A stretch of DNA of 64,000 nucleotides from JAJEBT01 sp965214975 (GCA_965214975.1 OZ244055.1:2170001-2234000); one strand, 5' to 3'; numbered from the stretch's first letter, positions 27,418 through 36,330 are shown. Notes: generated by a model not told the origin, from the sequence alone. Translations and numbers: made by a program.

Positions 27418-27755
27418 GGCGAACGCTTTTTCAGCCGGTCCTCTGCGAATGCGGACGCGAGCAGGGTTTCGACCGCTGACTGCTGCTGCGGGCTCAACGT
27501 CGAGCCGCTGACCTTGATATCCGGCAGCGGTTCCGGTGGTGCCCAGGCTTCGGGCACGAGATCCAGAACGGATTTGAGCTTCAGCGCGTTCACAAGGGCG
27601 AAGAGCTGATGCACCATGATACGCTGACGGCCATTTTCGAGATTGGCGAGTGAGGCTCTAGAGAGACCGAGCTTTTCCGCGACGGCGCTCTGCGTGAGCC
27701 CGAGCTCTCGGCGCCGGTCTGCGACGGCCCTGCCGAGGCGACGGTAGAGTTCCAT
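27414..27755 (-). CDS. XRE-family helix-turn-helix regulator
   Basis: 113 residues from the ATG at 27755, which has GGAG 9 nt upstream; an in-frame ATG at 27764 sits directly on that GGAG and is less likely. Residues ~5-60 form an XRE HTH ('LGLTQSAVAEKLGLSRASLA', 'NLENGRQRI'). The C-terminal ~45 residues are variable and could be the peptidase target. It is the first gene of the pair with the ImmA-ExoI fusion, as in phage-like ImmR/ImmA and DdrO/IrrE switches. An inverted repeat over its own -35 box is a likely operator. Confidence 0.85.
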   Translation of the reverse strand: MELYRRLGRAVADRRRELGLTQSAVAEKLGLSRASLANLENGRQRIMVHQLFALVNALKLKSVLDLVPEAWAPPEPLPDIKVSGSTLSPQQQSAVETLLASAFAEDRLKKRSP

Positions 27756-27771
27756 ATCTGCCATCTCCGCA

Positions 27772-27800
27772 AACTAGACCGTGATTGGCCGTCAGTCAAG
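27772..27800 (-). promoter_or_regulatory. Promoter of the xre / ImmA-ExoI pair
   Basis: On the minus strand TTGACT (27800-27795), a 17-nt spacer and TAGTTT (27777-27772), about 17 nt before the chosen xre ATG. The leader would be very short. Confidence 0.5.
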
Positions 27801-27807
27801 CTGACGC
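27791..27807. promoter_or_regulatory. Inverted repeat, candidate XRE operator
   Basis: CGTCAG - TCAAG - CTGACG is a perfect 6-bp inverted repeat with a 5-nt spacer covering the -35 box of the minus-strand promoter. Position and size suit autoregulation by the adjacent XRE protein. Confidence 0.5.
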
Positions 27808-27852
27808 AATATGTGTATGTGACAAACTTTAGGAAATTTTCAGGTTGCGGGG

Positions 27853-27881
27853 TTGACGGTTGCAGCTGCCGTCCCTATCTC
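27853..27881 (+). promoter_or_regulatory. Promoter of the ubiquitin-like operon
   Basis: TTGACG (27853-27858), a 17-nt spacer and TATCTC (27876-27881) on the plus strand, about 70 nt before the Ubl start. It lies in the 195-bp region shared with the divergent xre promoter, so XRE could influence both. Confidence 0.45.
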
Positions 27882-27950
27882 TGCATGAGATCGGCGGGGA
27901 TGGTCTCCGTCGCGCAGATGGCGCAAAGGGCGCCCAAGGAGTTGAACGAG

Positions 27951-28499
27951 ATGAGCAAGATTCTGGAGGAAAAAGAGGTGGTTGCCTGCCGAGACGCGCT
28001 GCAGGCCGAACCGATGATCGCGATCCGGGTGAAGCTGGATCGTGCCGAGGGGCGAGTCGTCGAGCTCGAACAGGGGGCCCGCGTGGCCAAGATCCTGGAA
28101 ATCGTTGCCGCCGAGCGCGGCTGCGACATCAACGATCTGGTCCTGGTCCGCGAGGGGGAAAATGAAGCGCTGGCATCCAGCGTGATGGTCGACACCGGCT
28201 ACCCCCACAAGCGCCCTCACCACGTCCATTATCTGGAGGGGGTCAAGGTGACGGTCTACTACCAGGCCAGCCAGGACAACCGTGAGTTCAAGCGGTTCGA
28301 GGCCGTCAAGGATGTGCTCGCCTGGGCGATCGCGGCGTTCAAGGTCGACGCGAGCTTGGCAACCGAGCTCGTGCTGGTGCGACATGGCGAGAAAGATGAA
28401 CTGCCGGAACGCGAGCATATCGGGCATTTGGCCGGGAAGGACGGCGACTTGGCGCTCGATCTGGTGCGCGGCGACATCGCTAACGGAAGGCGCTCATGA
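27951..28499 (+). CDS. Two-domain ubiquitin-like (multiubiquitin) protein
   Basis: 182 residues from ATG 27951 with AAGGAG 9 nt upstream; a longer open frame upstream lacks sense. Two successive beta-grasp units are visible, each with an 'I-A-x-A/E.GC.IN/DASLA.ELVLVR' helix-strand core: the first with 'ILEIVAAERGCDINDLVLVR', the second with 'VLAWAIAAFKVDASLATELV'. This suits the multiubiquitin family encoded with E2-, JAB- and E1-like proteins in bacteria. The C-terminus ends 'LDLVRGDIANGRRS', without the Gly-Gly needed for direct E1 activation, so trimming or use of an internal site would be required. First gene of a tightly overlapping four-gene operon. Confidence 0.8.
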   Translation: MSKILEEKEVVACRDALQAEPMIAIRVKLDRAEGRVVELEQGARVAKILEIVAAERGCDINDLVLVREGENEALASSVMVDTGYPHKRPHHVHYLEGVKVTVYYQASQDNREFKRFEAVKDVLAWAIAAFKVDASLATELVLVRHGEKDELPEREHIGHLAGKDGDLALDLVRGDIANGRRS

Positions 28500-28972
28500 T
28501 TGAGGATCCCGGCATCGCCCGCGTTGCAGCCGACCTGGAGCAAGGCGACTTTCTCAGCGGCTGCGACGCGGGGCGCTGGCGAATCGTTTCCTGCGAGTTC
28601 CCGATCCTGGATTTCGCGATTTCCGCCATCGAGCCGGACGGCACCGCCAGCGAGTACGGATTCCGGGCCGATCTGTCGAATTACGCAGCACAGGCGCCGA
28701 TGGTTCGGATCTGGGACCACGAACGGGACGTCCCCCTTCCCGATGACCGACGGCCCAAGGGAGGCGTGCGGGTCGAGAAGACGTTCCAGCGTTGGGGAGG
28801 GGGGACCGTCTATCGCCCCTGGGACCGGAAGACCGCTTCCCACAACAACAACGCTGCCACCTTCCCGCACCTTGCGTGGAACCCCGAGCGACGTCTTGTA
28901 TTCATATTCGAGGATCTCCATGGCATTCTCAATAGCAACGCTCGCGCGCAGAATCTTCGGGCCTCCGCCTAA
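28496..28972 (+). CDS. E2/UBC-like fold protein of the ubiquitin-like operon
   Basis: 158 residues overlapping the Ubl stop by 4 nt (ATGA). The central part ('FAISAIEPDGTASEYGFRAD', 'APMVRIWDHERDVPLP') resembles the beta-meander of an E2 fold. The later 'YRPWDRKTASHNNNAATFPH' and 'FIFEDLHGIL' are as expected of the helical end. The only cysteines are near residues 23 and 33, far before the position of a classical E2 active-site Cys, so it is either a non-catalytic E2-like protein or uses another mechanism. The identification depends on operon context plus the fold-like pattern. Confidence 0.6.
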   Translation: MIEDPGIARVAADLEQGDFLSGCDAGRWRIVSCEFPILDFAISAIEPDGTASEYGFRADLSNYAAQAPMVRIWDHERDVPLPDDRRPKGGVRVEKTFQRWGGGTVYRPWDRKTASHNNNAATFPHLAWNPERRLVFIFEDLHGILNSNARAQNLRASA

Positions 28973-29435
28973 GATCCTGTGTAGCGCCGGGGTTTGGCGC
29001 GCGGGCGTCGCGGAACTGAGGCGGCGTGCCGGCGGCCAGCGCGAGAGCGGCGCCTTTCTGTTGGGCTCCAACGGAAAGGCGCGACGGATCGAGGAGTTCG
29101 TCTTCTATGACGACATCGATCCGAATGCGCTGAGGACCGGCCTCGTCATTATCGATGGTCGCCGGCTTGGCGACCTCTGGGCGCATTGTCGTGGAACCGG
29201 GCGTATCGTTGTCGCGGACGTGCATGTTCATCCATGCGGTTTCGGGCAGAGCGCTTCCGACCGTGCAAATCCGGTCATACCGGAAGTCGGTCACATAGCG
29301 CTGATTCTTCCGCACTTCGCGGCACGGGCAACCGGCCCCAAGGGTATCGGAGTGTACGAGTACCTCGGATCGCGCCAATGGCGGGACCGCAGTTTCGACT
29401 GGCCGTCGCCGCTGCATGTCGGATGGTGGCCATGA
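28920..29435 (+). CDS. JAB/MPN (JAMM) metallopeptidase
   Basis: 171 residues from ATG 28920 (GAGGA 5 nt upstream), overlapping the E2-like gene by 53 nt. 'RESGAFLLGS' supplies the catalytic Glu (42). 'ADVHVHPCGFGQSASDRANP' gives the zinc ligands His102, His104 and Asp114 with Ser111. The His-to-Ser spacer is six residues instead of the usual seven. A C-terminal Trp/Pro-rich end follows. Bacterial JAB proteins in such operons remove or process the ubiquitin-like tag. Stop and next start overlap (ATGA). Confidence 0.87.
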   Translation: MAFSIATLARRIFGPPPKILCSAGVWRAGVAELRRRAGGQRESGAFLLGSNGKARRIEEFVFYDDIDPNALRTGLVIIDGRRLGDLWAHCRGTGRIVVADVHVHPCGFGQSASDRANPVIPEVGHIALILPHFAARATGPKGIGVYEYLGSRQWRDRSFDWPSPLHVGWWP

Positions 29436-30781
29436 CCTTAGACCGAGAGATTGCGAGGCTCGCCAAGATACTCGTCGACGGCGACAGGATTTCTTTCGAT
29501 GAAGCCCAAGCCAGGCTGCGGGCGCTCACGCTTGAGATCATTGTCGGACCCGGGGCGACGTCGCCGGCTTCCCATGCGGCTATCCTGACGGCCGTGTCGG
29601 TAGCGAGCAGAACCTTCGTCGGCGGTGTTCGGGTGACAGGGGCCGTGGACAAGCGCCTGAATTCCGCCCTTCCATTGCGTGCGGCAAACCTCGCCGAGGC
29701 TACCCGCCAAGTCGGCGCGTCGGACTTTGATCAGGCTGCTTCGCGCAGGATTGTGGTCGGCATGAGCGGGACGTCCACGGAGGCTTGGTGCGTCTCGCCG
29801 TGGTGGAACGGCTGGAGAGCGGGAACAGAAAAACCGGGCGAAGTGCGCTGGGACGCCGGGGACAATCCTCTGCCGGGCATAGCCGCTGGCGCGCTGGCCG
29901 TCGGGGTCGCCTTCGAAGCTGCTAGGGAGCGTTCGGTCGACTTGCAAGGCGAGGTCGACCTCTGGCCTGTCGGTACAGGCCGGAAAGCGCCGCGTTTCGA
30001 TGACGTGTTCCTGCCCGGGGCACTCTGGCTGGTCGGAGTGGGCAACTTGGGACAGGCTTTCCTCTGGGCGCTTTCGGCGCTGCCCTTCACGGAGCCCCGC
30101 GACGTCTCTCTCGTCCTTCAGGACCGGGATACGGTCACCGAAGAGAACTGGGCTACTTCGGTGCTGGTGAAGGACGGAACCCATGGGGCACTCAAGACGA
30201 AGATTGCGGAGCGCTGGGCGTCTGCGAAGGGCTTCGATGTCAGAAGGATCGATCGCCGTCTCTCCGCACGCGACCGAATCGATAATGACGATCCGCGCCT
30301 CGCGCTCTCGGGAGTCGACAAGGTCGAAGCGCGCAGGCTCATGGCCAAGATAGGCTTCGACTGTATCGTCGATGCGGGGCTGGGCCGCACTGCCTCCGAT
30401 TTCGACCGGTATCGCGTGACTGTCTTCGACCCCAACCGCCCAATCGACAAGCACTTCGCCGGGGAGGAGGACGCGCTCGCGGGACAGGGCCTTCCGGCGG
30501 GCGATCCCTATCGGCGCCTTGAAGCCGAGATAGGGCCGTGCGGGGCAGCGGAGATCGGCGGAGCCAGTGTCGCCGCGCCCTATGTCAGCGCGCTTGCGGC
30601 AGCGGTCGCTATTTCCCGCGTTATCGCCATCACTTCCGGTTGCGAATGCCCCGCCAATGAAGTCGGAAAACTCTCGCTCATGGCCGACCGCAAGATTGCG
30701 CCGCCGATCACTGTGAAGGGCCGCGGCATTAGCCAATCGGGGAAACCCCTCCTTGGAGCCCCTTGGATCTCATTGAATTGA
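29432..30781 (+). CDS. E1/ThiF-like adenylating enzyme
   Basis: 449 residues. The N-terminal ~190 residues are an extra domain of unknown fold. The E1 Rossmann core starts at 'LWLVGVGNLGQAFLWAL' (GxGxxG, Gly202-Gly207), followed by 'LVLQDRDTVTEENWATS' (Asp231/Asp233 for ATP-Mg and the Arg/Asn adenylation residues) and a crossover region. Candidate catalytic Cys residues lie in 'GPCGAAEIGG' and 'SGCECPANE'. It would adenylate the ubiquitin-like protein encoded first in the operon. It is the last gene; 283 bp with no supported gene separate it from purN. Confidence 0.85.
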   Translation: MTLDREIARLAKILVDGDRISFDEAQARLRALTLEIIVGPGATSPASHAAILTAVSVASRTFVGGVRVTGAVDKRLNSALPLRAANLAEATRQVGASDFDQAASRRIVVGMSGTSTEAWCVSPWWNGWRAGTEKPGEVRWDAGDNPLPGIAAGALAVGVAFEAARERSVDLQGEVDLWPVGTGRKAPRFDDVFLPGALWLVGVGNLGQAFLWALSALPFTEPRDVSLVLQDRDTVTEENWATSVLVKDGTHGALKTKIAERWASAKGFDVRRIDRRLSARDRIDNDDPRLALSGVDKVEARRLMAKIGFDCIVDAGLGRTASDFDRYRVTVFDPNRPIDKHFAGEEDALAGQGLPAGDPYRRLEAEIGPCGAAEIGGASVAAPYVSALAAAVAISRVIAITSGCECPANEVGKLSLMADRKIAPPITVKGRGISQSGKPLLGAPWISLN

Positions 30782-31064
30782 TGTTCATCAGGTCAATCCT
30801 CTTCATCGCGCTTCCGCCTCCGCGAATCAATCGCTCGTTCGATTAAGCAGGGCCGGGAGAGAATCAGCACTTCGACAAACCGCCGCCGGCATGCCGGGCA
30901 CTGCATCAGGGCGGTGGATCCTGGTGCCGTCCGACGGGCAAATGAGCGGGAATCACGGTCAAGCGCGTAGGAATCTGCACCCGCCGGGCGCGCGCGACGC
31001 GACAATCTGGCCGCGCGGCGTCGGGAAGTCGGGAACCGCCCCGGACGCGGCGCGGCCCCCCGGC

Positions 31065-31699
31065 TCAGGCCGTCGAGACGAGGATCGCCTCCGGATCGGC
31101 GGGCGCGTCGATCCGCACCCTCCCGTTCTCGACGTGCACGCGCTTCTCCGCGATCAGCCTGACCGCCAGCGGGTAGCAGCGGTGCTCGGCCGCGAGCACC
31201 CGTTCGGCCAGGCTGGCGGCGTTGTCGCCGTCGAGCACCGGCACCGCGGCCTGCACGATGATCGGGCCGGCGTCCGTCTCCGGCCTGACGAAATGCACCG
31301 TGCAGCCGGCCAGCCGCGCCCCGTCCGCAAGCGCGCGCTCGTGGCAGCGCAGCCCCCTGTAGGCCGGCAGCAGCGACGGGTGGATGTTGACCAGGCGGTC
31401 CCTCCAGCGCTCCACGAAACCCGCCCCGAGAAGGCGCATGAAGCCGGCGAGGCACACCAGCTCCGCGCCGGCGGCGCGGAGCCGGGCGTCGAGCGCGTCC
31501 TCGAACCCCTCCCGGCTCGCGAACGCCCGGTGGTCGACCGCCTCGGCCGGGATCCCGGCCGCCGCCGCGCGGTCGAGGCCGGGGGCGCCGGGGACGCTCG
31601 ACAGCACGAGCGCGATCTCCGCGGGCCACGACGGATCCCGCGCCGCGTCGGCGAGCGCCTGGAGGTTGGATCCCCGCCCGGAGATCAGGACGGCCGTCC

Positions 31700-31712
<13 letters not shown>
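31065..31712 (-). CDS. purN: Phosphoribosylglycinamide formyltransferase
   Basis: 215 residues. It transfers the formyl group of 10-formyl-THF to GAR in purine synthesis. The N-terminal 'AVLISGRGSNLQALADA' phosphate-binding loop, 'LVNIHPSLLPAYRG' with the catalytic Asn-His region, 'CTVHFVRPETDAGPII' (His and Asp) and the C-terminal helix are all present. It overlaps the purM stop by 13 nt, so the two are co-transcribed. It is the first core gene after the defence island. Confidence 0.96.
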
Positions 31713-32767
<1,055 letters not shown>

Positions 32768-32812
32768 GCCCGCCGAATCCCGGAACGAAGGATGGTGGAG
32801 TAGAATGGAACG

Positions 32813-33949
32813 ATGACCCCGAACGCCACGGCCCGCCCCCGCACCATACCCCATCGCGCAGCGCTCCTGAAGCCGTGCGCGGCCGCGGCGCTGTGCCTGG
32901 TGGCGGCGCCCGCGGCCGCGCTTCCGGGCGGCGTCTACGCGGTCGCCGGCGTCGCCGTCGACGAGACCGCGGCCACGGCGGCCGAGGCCCGCGAGGCCGC
33001 CATCGCCGACGCCCACGTCCGCGCCTTCCGGCGCCTCGCGCGCCGGCTCGTGCCGGGGGACCGGCTCGCGGAGGTGCCGGAGCTGCCGGCCGGGCGGGTC
33101 GCGCCGCTCGTGCGCGGCTTCGGGATCGACGACGAGAAGGCCTCGGACGTCCGCTACATCGCGAGCATGACCTTCCGCTTCCGGCGCGACGGCGTGCGCC
33201 GCCTGCTGCGGGAGCGCGGGATCCGCTTCGCGGAGACCGCGTCGAGGCCGGTTCTCGTCCTGCCGGTCCACGGCGACGCCGGCGCGCTGAGACTGTGGGA
33301 ACGCCCCGCCCCCTGGCTCGACGCCTGGCGGCGCCTGCCGCCGTCGGACGGGCTGGTCCCGATGATCCTGCCCGAAGGAAGCCTCGCCGACGTCCGCGAC
33401 CTCGGCGCCGAGCGGGCCGTCGCGGGCGATCTCCGGCGCCTCCGCCCCGTCGCGGAGCGCCACGGCGCCGCGTGGACGGCGGTCGCGGTCCTGCGGCTGC
33501 GCACCGATCTCGGCGCCCGGCGGCGGACGGTCGAGGTCGCGATCCACCGGTTCGGCGGGGACCAGCCGCGCGAGCCCCTGGTCGTGAGGCTCGACCCCGG
33601 CGGCGATCCGGCCCCGGCGTTCGACGCCGCGGCCCGGGCGGCGGCCGGGGCGCTGGAGGAGGACTGGAAGCGGCGCAACCTGCTCCGCTTCGGCCGGCCC
33701 GGCCGGATCGTGGCGCGGCTCGCGCTCGAACGCCTCGCGGACTGGGTCGCGGTCCGGGAGCGCCTGCGCTCGGTCGCGCCGCTCAGGCGGCTGCAGCTGG
33801 TCGCGGTCTCGCGCCGCGAGGCGGCGGTGCGCATGGAGTTCTACGGCACGGTCGAGCAGCTTCGCCTCGCGCTCGCGCAGCGCGACCTCGCGCTCGAGGC
33901 GCGGGCGGATTCCTGGAGGCTCGGCCGCCGGGACGGCGCGCGGCGGTGA
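32813..33949 (+). CDS. DUF2066 periplasmic protein
   Basis: 378 residues with a positively charged N-terminus and hydrophobic core, 'CAAAALCLVAAPAAALPGGV', that looks like a signal peptide. The body has the DUF2066 pattern: 'EAREAAIADAHVRAFRRLA', 'SDVRYIASMTFRFRRDGV' and repeats of amphipathic strands to the end ('MEFYGTVEQLRLALAQRDL'). In many Proteobacteria this family precedes a CDP-alcohol phosphotransferase and hda/purM genes, as here. Molecular function is unknown. Confidence 0.8.
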   Translation: MTPNATARPRTIPHRAALLKPCAAAALCLVAAPAAALPGGVYAVAGVAVDETAATAAEAREAAIADAHVRAFRRLARRLVPGDRLAEVPELPAGRVAPLVRGFGIDDEKASDVRYIASMTFRFRRDGVRRLLRERGIRFAETASRPVLVLPVHGDAGALRLWERPAPWLDAWRRLPPSDGLVPMILPEGSLADVRDLGAERAVAGDLRRLRPVAERHGAAWTAVAVLRLRTDLGARRRTVEVAIHRFGGDQPREPLVVRLDPGGDPAPAFDAAARAAAGALEEDWKRRNLLRFGRPGRIVARLALERLADWVAVRERLRSVAPLRRLQLVAVSRREAAVRMEFYGTVEQLRLALAQRDLALEARADSWRLGRRDGARR

Positions 33950-34506
33950 ACCTCCCGAACCTCATCACGCTCGGTCGCCTGCTGAGCGTGCCGCTGGTCG
34001 TCTACCTGCTGATGCAGGCGGCGTATCTCTACGCCTTCGCGCTGTTCGCGGCCGCCGCCGCGTCGGACGCCCTGGACGGCTACCTGGCGAAGCGCCGCGG
34101 CCAGACCACCCCCCTCGGCGCGCTTCTCGATCCCCTCGCCGACAAGGCGCTGCTGGTCGGCGTCTACGTGACGCTCGGTTTCCAGGGCATCCTGCCCCAG
34201 TGGCTCGTGGTGCTCGTCGTGTTCCGCGATTTCCTCATCGTCGTCGGCGCGGCGCTGTCGGTGCTGCTGCGCCTCGAGGCGCGGATGCGGCCGCTCGTCG
34301 TCAGCAAGCTGAACACCGCCGTCCAGATCGCGCTCGCCGTCTGGATTCTCGGCGAACGCGGCCTCGGGTTCGACGTGCCGTGGCTCGAGAGCGCGCTGGT
34401 CCACGTCGCTGCGGCGACGACGGCGGTGTCCGGGGCCGGCTATCTCGTCCACTGGACCCGCGGGCTCGCCGGCGCCGGGAACGGCGGGCCGGCGGGGGGC
34501 CGATGA
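33946..34506 (+). CDS. CDP-alcohol phosphatidyltransferase (PgsA-like)
   Basis: 186 residues, polytopic membrane enzyme starting with GTG in a 4-nt overlap with the previous stop. 'NLPNLITLGRLLSVPLVVYL' is a typical start; the CDP-alcohol motif is seen as 'DALDGYLAKRRGQ...GALLDPLADKAL' with its three or four Asp residues. It exchanges CMP of CDP-diacylglycerol for an alcohol, most likely glycerol-3-phosphate or a related group; the acceptor cannot be fixed from sequence. It is translationally coupled to hda. Confidence 0.88.
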   Translation: MNLPNLITLGRLLSVPLVVYLLMQAAYLYAFALFAAAAASDALDGYLAKRRGQTTPLGALLDPLADKALLVGVYVTLGFQGILPQWLVVLVVFRDFLIVVGAALSVLLRLEARMRPLVVSKLNTAVQIALAVWILGERGLGFDVPWLESALVHVAAATTAVSGAGYLVHWTRGLAGAGNGGPAGGR

Positions 34507-35195
34507 GCCGGCAGTTCGCGCTCGACCTGCGCCATCGCGCGGCGGCCGGGCGCGAGGACTTCCTGGTCTCGGGCTGCAATTCCGAGGCGGTGGCGTGGAT
34601 CGACCGCTGGCCCGACTGGCCGGGGCCCGCGCTGGTGCTGGCCGGGCCGCCCGGAAGCGGCAAGAGCCATCTCGCCGAGGTGTGGCGGACCCGCTCGGGC
34701 GCGCGGCTCCTCGGGTCCGGCCCGGCCTTCGGGCCCGGAGGTCCCGGTCCCGGCGCCCGCGTCGTCGTCGACGACGCCGACCTCCGGGACGACGAGGAGG
34801 TGCTCCATCTCCACAACGCCGTCGCCGGGCGGGGCGGCTCGCTGCTGGTCGCGGCGCGCGAGCCGCCGGCGCGCTGGCGGGGCCGGCTGCCCGACCTGGT
34901 GTCGCGGCTCGCCGCGGCGACGACGGTCCGCATCGGGGAACCCGACGACGCGCTGCTCGCGGCGGTGGTGGTCAAGATGCTCGCCGACCAGAGGCTCGAC
35001 GTCCCCGCGAACGTCCTGAACTACCTGCTGGCGCGCATGGAGCGCTCGTTCGAGGCCGCCGGGGCGCTGGCGGCGGAGATCAACCGCCTGTCGCTCGCGA
35101 CCGGCCGCGGGGCGACGGTGCCGCTCGCACGCGAGGCCCTGGAACGCCTCGGCGCGCGCGCCGGGGTCAGTCGCGGGCCTCCGGATCCCGCCTGA
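34503..35195 (+). CDS. hda: DnaA-related regulator Hda
   Basis: 230 residues, a single AAA+ domain of the DnaA family without a DNA-binding domain IV. It has an N-terminal clamp-binding-like 'QFALDL', Walker A 'AGPPGSGKSHLAEVW', Walker B-like 'ARVVVDDADLRD' and the C-terminal AAA+ lid 'RMERSFEAAGALAAEINRLS'. With the beta clamp it promotes ATP hydrolysis by DnaA. It starts in a 4-nt overlap and its 3' end overlaps convergent rnd by 29 bp. Confidence 0.9.
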   Translation: MSRQFALDLRHRAAAGREDFLVSGCNSEAVAWIDRWPDWPGPALVLAGPPGSGKSHLAEVWRTRSGARLLGSGPAFGPGGPGPGARVVVDDADLRDDEEVLHLHNAVAGRGGSLLVAAREPPARWRGRLPDLVSRLAAATTVRIGEPDDALLAAVVVKMLADQRLDVPANVLNYLLARMERSFEAAGALAAEINRLSLATGRGATVPLAREALERLGARAGVSRGPPDPA

Positions 35196-36330
35196 CCGAG
35201 GCGAGGACCGGCCGGGAGCCCCGGATCACGACCGCGATCTCGCCGCGCTTGAGCCGCAGCGCGTCGGCGCCGAAGATCTCCCGGCGCCAGCCGCGGAGGG
35301 CGGGCACGTCGGCGTCGTCGTCCTCGGCGATCGCGGCGATGTCGGCGGCGGAGGCGACGAGCTTCGGGGCGACGCCGTGGGCGTCGCATTTCATCCGGAG
35401 CGCCATCTTGAGGAGATCCGCCACCGGCCCGCCCGCCGGCGGCGGTGCGCGGTCGTCCGCCGGCCACGACGCGGGGTCGCCCGCGCGCACCCGGGCGACG
35501 ATCGCGACCATGCTGTCGGCGGCGTCCGCGGAGACGCGCCCGACGCCGCGCAGCGACCGGAGTTCCGGAGCCGCGCCCGGAGCCGCGGCCGCGACCTCCG
35601 TCAGCACGCGGTCGCCGACGACGCGGTTGCGGGGAACGTTCCGGTCCCGGGCCTCGCGCTCGCGCCACGCGGCGAGCTCGCGCAGGATCGCGAGGCCGAG
35701 CGGCTTGCGGCTTCTCGGCTTGAGGCGCTTCCACGCCGTCTCGGGGTCGTTGCGGTAGGTCGCCGGATCGCCGAGCACGGCCATCTCCTCGTCGAGCCAC
35801 GCCCCCCGCCCCCCGGCGTCGATGCGCGCCGAGAGGCTGGCGTGGACGTCGCGGAGATGGGTCACGTCGCCGAGCGCGTAGTCGAGCTGCTTCCGGCCGA
35901 GCGGGCGCCGCGTCCAGTCGGTGAACTGGTGCGCCTTGTCGACGGCGTGGCCCGTGACGTCGCGGACCAGCTTGTCGTAGCCCGTCGAGTCGCCGTAGCC
36001 GCAGGCCATGGCGGCGACCTGGGTGTCGAAGAGCGGCGCCGGAACCTCGCCCGAGAGATGGTGGAAGATCTCGAGATCCTGCCGCGCCGAATGGAAGACC
36101 TTGAGCACGCCGCGGTCCGCCATCAGCTCGAACAGCGGCGCGAGGTCGATGCCCTCGGCCAGCGCGTCGACGGCGCGGGCCTCCTCGGGCGTCGCCGCCT
36201 GGACGAGGCAGAGCACCGGCCAGTAGGTGCGGTCGCGCATGAACTCGGTGTCGACGGCGACGGCGGGGAACGCGGCCGCGCGCGCGCAGAACGCCGCCAG
36301 GTCGCCGGTGGTCGAGATCAGGGGGGACAT
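35167..36330 (-). CDS. rnd: Ribonuclease D
   Basis: 387 residues, a 3' to 5' exoribonuclease for tRNA and stable RNA ends. The DEDD domain has 'VAVDTEFMRDRTYWPVLCL' (motif I), 'LKVFHSARQDLEIF' (motif II) and 'YALGDVTHLRDVHASL' (motif III). An HRDC domain follows (~210-290, 'LAILRELAAWREREARDRN'). The end overlaps hda on the opposite strand. Divergent from aspS, the usual rnd-aspS neighbourhood. Confidence 0.95.
   Translation of the reverse strand: MSPLISTTGDLAAFCARAAAFPAVAVDTEFMRDRTYWPVLCLVQAATPEEARAVDALAEGIDLAPLFELMADRGVLKVFHSARQDLEIFHHLSGEVPAPLFDTQVAAMACGYGDSTGYDKLVRDVTGHAVDKAHQFTDWTRRPLGRKQLDYALGDVTHLRDVHASLSARIDAGGRGAWLDEEMAVLGDPATYRNDPETAWKRLKPRSRKPLGLAILRELAAWREREARDRNVPRNRVVGDRVLTEVAAAAPGAAPELRSLRGVGRVSADAADSMVAIVARVRAGDPASWPADDRAPPPAGGPVADLLKMALRMKCDAHGVAPKLVASAADIAAIAEDDDADVPALRGWRREIFGADALRLKRGEIAVVIRGSRPVLASVRRDPEARD

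Noticed and set aside
27813..27950. 46-codon upstream extension of the ubiquitin-like gene
   Set aside because: The internal ATG at 27951 has an excellent AAGGAG, and the extension would include the -35/-10 promoter sequence.
30830..30870. A GTTCGATT T-loop-like string near the right edge of the island, considered as a tRNA attachment site
   Set aside because: The flanking bases do not form a T-stem and there is no cloverleaf.
30793..30906. 37-residue minus-strand frame beginning 'MQCPACRRRFVEVLILSRPC'
   Set aside because: It has a CxxC-like start, but there is no ribosome-binding site and no extended homology; too little to call a gene.
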